Source: an uncultured Clostridia bacterium
GTDB taxonomy: Bacteria > Bacillota > Clostridia > Oscillospirales > Oscillospiraceae
DNA length: 7,643 nt
Reading direction: 5' to 3'
Assembly: GCA_947177005.1 (NCBI GenBank)
Contig: CAMWSZ010000133.1
Coordinates: 1 to 7,643 of the forward strand
How positions within the stretch are numbered: the first letter of the stretch is position 1; each line of letters starts with the position of its first letter. The notes under the pieces were generated by a model, which was not told the DNA's origin, made no database searches, and saw only the letters and a program-made list of their open reading frames with translations. This document shows positions 6,487-7,643 of this stretch, piece after piece. The position numbers and the translations under genes are program-made.

Positions 6487-6498
6487 CCCAAAAATGAC
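6487..6498 (+). repeat. 12-bp direct repeat, copy 1
   Basis: CCCAAAAATGAC occurs shortly after the EIIA stop codon. An identical copy at 6839-6850 follows the EIIB stop codon in the same orientation. The two copies are 352 bases apart. Confidence 0.7.
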
Positions 6499-6520
6499 AA
6501 TTGAAAAGGAGACAAACAAC

Positions 6521-6832
6521 ATGTCGAAGCTGGACAACAAAAGTTTTATGGTATGCTGCGCCAACGGCGCCGGTTCTTCCCTAATGATGAAAATGACGCT
6601 GCAAAAGGTTCTGAAAAAGAACAACATCACCCCGTCCACGCTGCACCACTGCGCCCTAGCCGAGGGCAAATCCGCCGCCCCTAATTACGATATCGTTTTC
6701 TGCGCCAAGAACTTCCTGAGCACCTTCAAGGCCGCACAGGAAAAAGGCACTGTGGTCCTGGGACTGCGCAACATCATGAGCGAACAGGAAATGGAAAGAG
6801 CACTGCGCGAGGCCGGGCTTCTGGACGGCTGA
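6521..6832 (+). CDS. PTS sugar transporter subunit IIB, ascorbate/lactose type (UlaB-like)
   Basis: A 103-residue EIIB of the Rossmann-like UlaB/SgaB type, which receives phosphate from EIIA and would hand it to the sugar bound by EIIC. The active-site loop is MVCCANGAGSSLMMKM (10-25). C13 fits the phosphorylated cysteine of the CxNGxGSS motif, and C12 next to it is unusual. The family's ALAEGKS (45-51), YDIVFCAKNF and VVLGLRNIMS follow. AAAAGGAG stands 9 bases before the ATG at 6521; an in-frame ATG at 6494 lies upstream of that site and is rejected. It is the second and last PTS gene here. The next gene downstream is a HAD hydrolase, not the expected permease, so the system either uses a remote EIIC or serves in signalling. 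Confidence 0.88.
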   Translation: MSKLDNKSFMVCCANGAGSSLMMKMTLQKVLKKNNITPSTLHHCALAEGKSAAPNYDIVFCAKNFLSTFKAAQEKGTVVLGLRNIMSEQEMERALREAGLLDG

Positions 6833-6838
6833 CCTCTG

Positions 6839-6850
6839 CCCAAAAATGAC
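6839..6850 (+). repeat. 12-bp direct repeat, copy 2
   Basis: Identical to CCCAAAAATGAC at 6487-6498, and again located just after a PTS stop codon. No terminator hairpin is visible between here and the next promoter. Confidence 0.7.
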
Positions 6851-6896
6851 GCCTGGCTCTATACGGAAATAAACAATTTGTCAGATAGAAAATCCC

Positions 6897-6925
6897 TTGA
6901 CGTATGAAATTTTTGGTGCTATATT
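6897..6925 (+). promoter_or_regulatory. Sigma-A-like promoter of the HAD hydrolase gene
   Basis: TTGACG (6897-6902), exactly 17 bases, then TATATT (6920-6925). Start points lie 6-8 bases past the -10 box, at 6931-6933, which coincides with the A of the ATG start codon at 6933. Confidence 0.68.
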
Positions 6926-6932
6926 TAACTAT

Positions 6933-7631
6933 ATGATAAAAGCAGTTGTCTTTGACATTGACAATACGCTGTATGACTATGATGCAGCCCATGAAATTGC
7001 TTTCGGTGCCGTCACCGGCTTTGCGGTCCGATCCCTGGGCCTGACTGCTGCCGGTTTCCGTGACCTGCACCGGAAAAGCGATGAAATCCTTCGCTCCCGC
7101 GTCGGAACTGTTACCGCCGCGATCCATAACCGCCTGCTCCGGTATCAGATCCTTTTGGAGCAAATCCATGCCCCCGTGTTTTATGCGCCGCGGATGTCCG
7201 AGCTGTATTGGACGGTTTTTCTCTCCGCGGTGGAGCCGTATCCCGGCCTGACAGCGTGCGCCGCGGCCCTGAAAGCAGCGCCCCTACTCGTCGGTATCGG
7301 GACCAATATGACCGCCATGTACCAGTATGCCAAGCTGGAACGGCTGGGCATCTTACAGGATATAGATTTTATCGTCACCAGCGAGGAGGCCGGTTCCGAA
7401 AAGCCGGACCGCCGCCTCTTTGACTGCTGTGTAGAGAAAGCTGGCTGCCCTGCCTCGGAATGCGTGTTCGTTGGCGACAGCCTGGAAAACGATGCTTTAG
7501 GCGCCCAGTCCGCCGGGCTGCTCCCTGTATGGCTGTGTACGCGGCCGCCGGAGAACCCCCCGGAACTGCCCGCAGGCGTGCGGCGAATCGGTTCTCTTGC
7601 GGAGCGGCCCGCGCGGGTGGGGGGGCTGTGA
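6933..7631 (+). CDS. HAD-family hydrolase (phosphatase, subfamily IA-like)
   Basis: A 232-residue haloacid-dehalogenase-superfamily hydrolase, probably a cytosolic phosphatase. All four motifs are present: motif I VVFDIDNTLYDYD (5-17) with nucleophile D8 and acid/base D10, motif II VGIGTN (120-125) with T124, motif III K157 in EEAGSEKPDRRLF, and motif IV FVGDSLENDALGAQ (179-192). An alpha-helical cap lies between motifs I and II (about 18-100), as in subfamily I members such as nucleotidases and sugar-phosphate phosphatases. The substrate cannot be inferred; pentose-phosphate or nucleotide dephosphorylation would fit the neighbourhood but is speculative. The ATG at 6933 is the natural start: the codons upstream form the promoter, and no ribosome binding site stands at a normal distance (GGTG is 14 bases away). 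The Arg/Gly-rich tail after about 205 is poorly conserved in type. Confidence 0.88.
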   Translation: MIKAVVFDIDNTLYDYDAAHEIAFGAVTGFAVRSLGLTAAGFRDLHRKSDEILRSRVGTVTAAIHNRLLRYQILLEQIHAPVFYAPRMSELYWTVFLSAVEPYPGLTACAAALKAAPLLVGIGTNMTAMYQYAKLERLGILQDIDFIVTSEEAGSEKPDRRLFDCCVEKAGCPASECVFVGDSLENDALGAQSAGLLPVWLCTRPPENPPELPAGVRRIGSLAERPARVGGL

Positions 7632-7643
7632 CGGAGCCGCCCA

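Noticed and set aside
5677..6669. Long - strand open frame opposite the EIIA and EIIB genes
   Set aside because: It covers the intergenic control region and runs antisense to two clear PTS genes, with no ribosome binding site or domain.
1..7643. tRNA or rRNA genes, CRISPR arrays, insertion sequences and phage genes
   Set aside because: I looked for cloverleaf patterns, regularly spaced repeats, and transposase or integrase motifs on both strands and saw none.

Overview
The window is about 7.6 kb of fairly GC-rich DNA carrying gut Clostridia-type genes: an SLH-domain surface protein, DUF4317 and DUF6465 proteins, a transketolase split into two subunits, and ascorbate-type PTS proteins. Strong AGGAGG-like ribosome binding sites and sigma-A-like promoters fit a Firmicute, most likely Oscillospiraceae/Ruminococcaceae. 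This placement is inferred from gene content and was not tested.

Left part (1-2951). The 3' end of an S-layer-homology protein enters on the + strand. It converges on a DUF4317 gene on the - strand, with a bidirectional terminator between them. After an intergenic stretch comes a small DUF6465 gene on the + strand. It converges on rpe across a second bidirectional terminator.

Middle part (2967-5712). Three - strand genes encode pentose-phosphate enzymes. In transcription order they are the transketolase N-terminal subunit, the transketolase C-terminal subunit (translationally coupled, 2 bases apart) and ribulose-phosphate 3-epimerase (126 bases further on, past a hairpin). A near-consensus promoter lies at 5684-5712, followed by a leader of roughly 138 bases that can form competing hairpins.

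Right part (5748-7631). An AT-rich intergenic region holds four copies of the octamer CGGCAAAA in inverted arrangement. A promoter whose -10 box is overlapped by a 7-bp-arm dyad then drives a two-gene PTS cassette: EIIA (UlaC-like) and EIIB (UlaB-like). No EIIC permease gene is present in the window. Last is a HAD-family hydrolase whose promoter spacing predicts a leaderless mRNA.

How the genes fit together: transketolase and ribulose-phosphate epimerase interconvert xylulose-5-phosphate, ribulose-5-phosphate and other pentose phosphates. Ascorbate-type PTS systems feed a route that ends at D-xylulose-5-phosphate. The divergent arrangement therefore suggests a pentose or sugar-acid module, but the substrate cannot be read from this window and the permease and catabolic enzymes are missing. 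I see no clearly new system. The most unusual features are the permease-less PTS pair and the repeat-rich control region between the two divergent operons.
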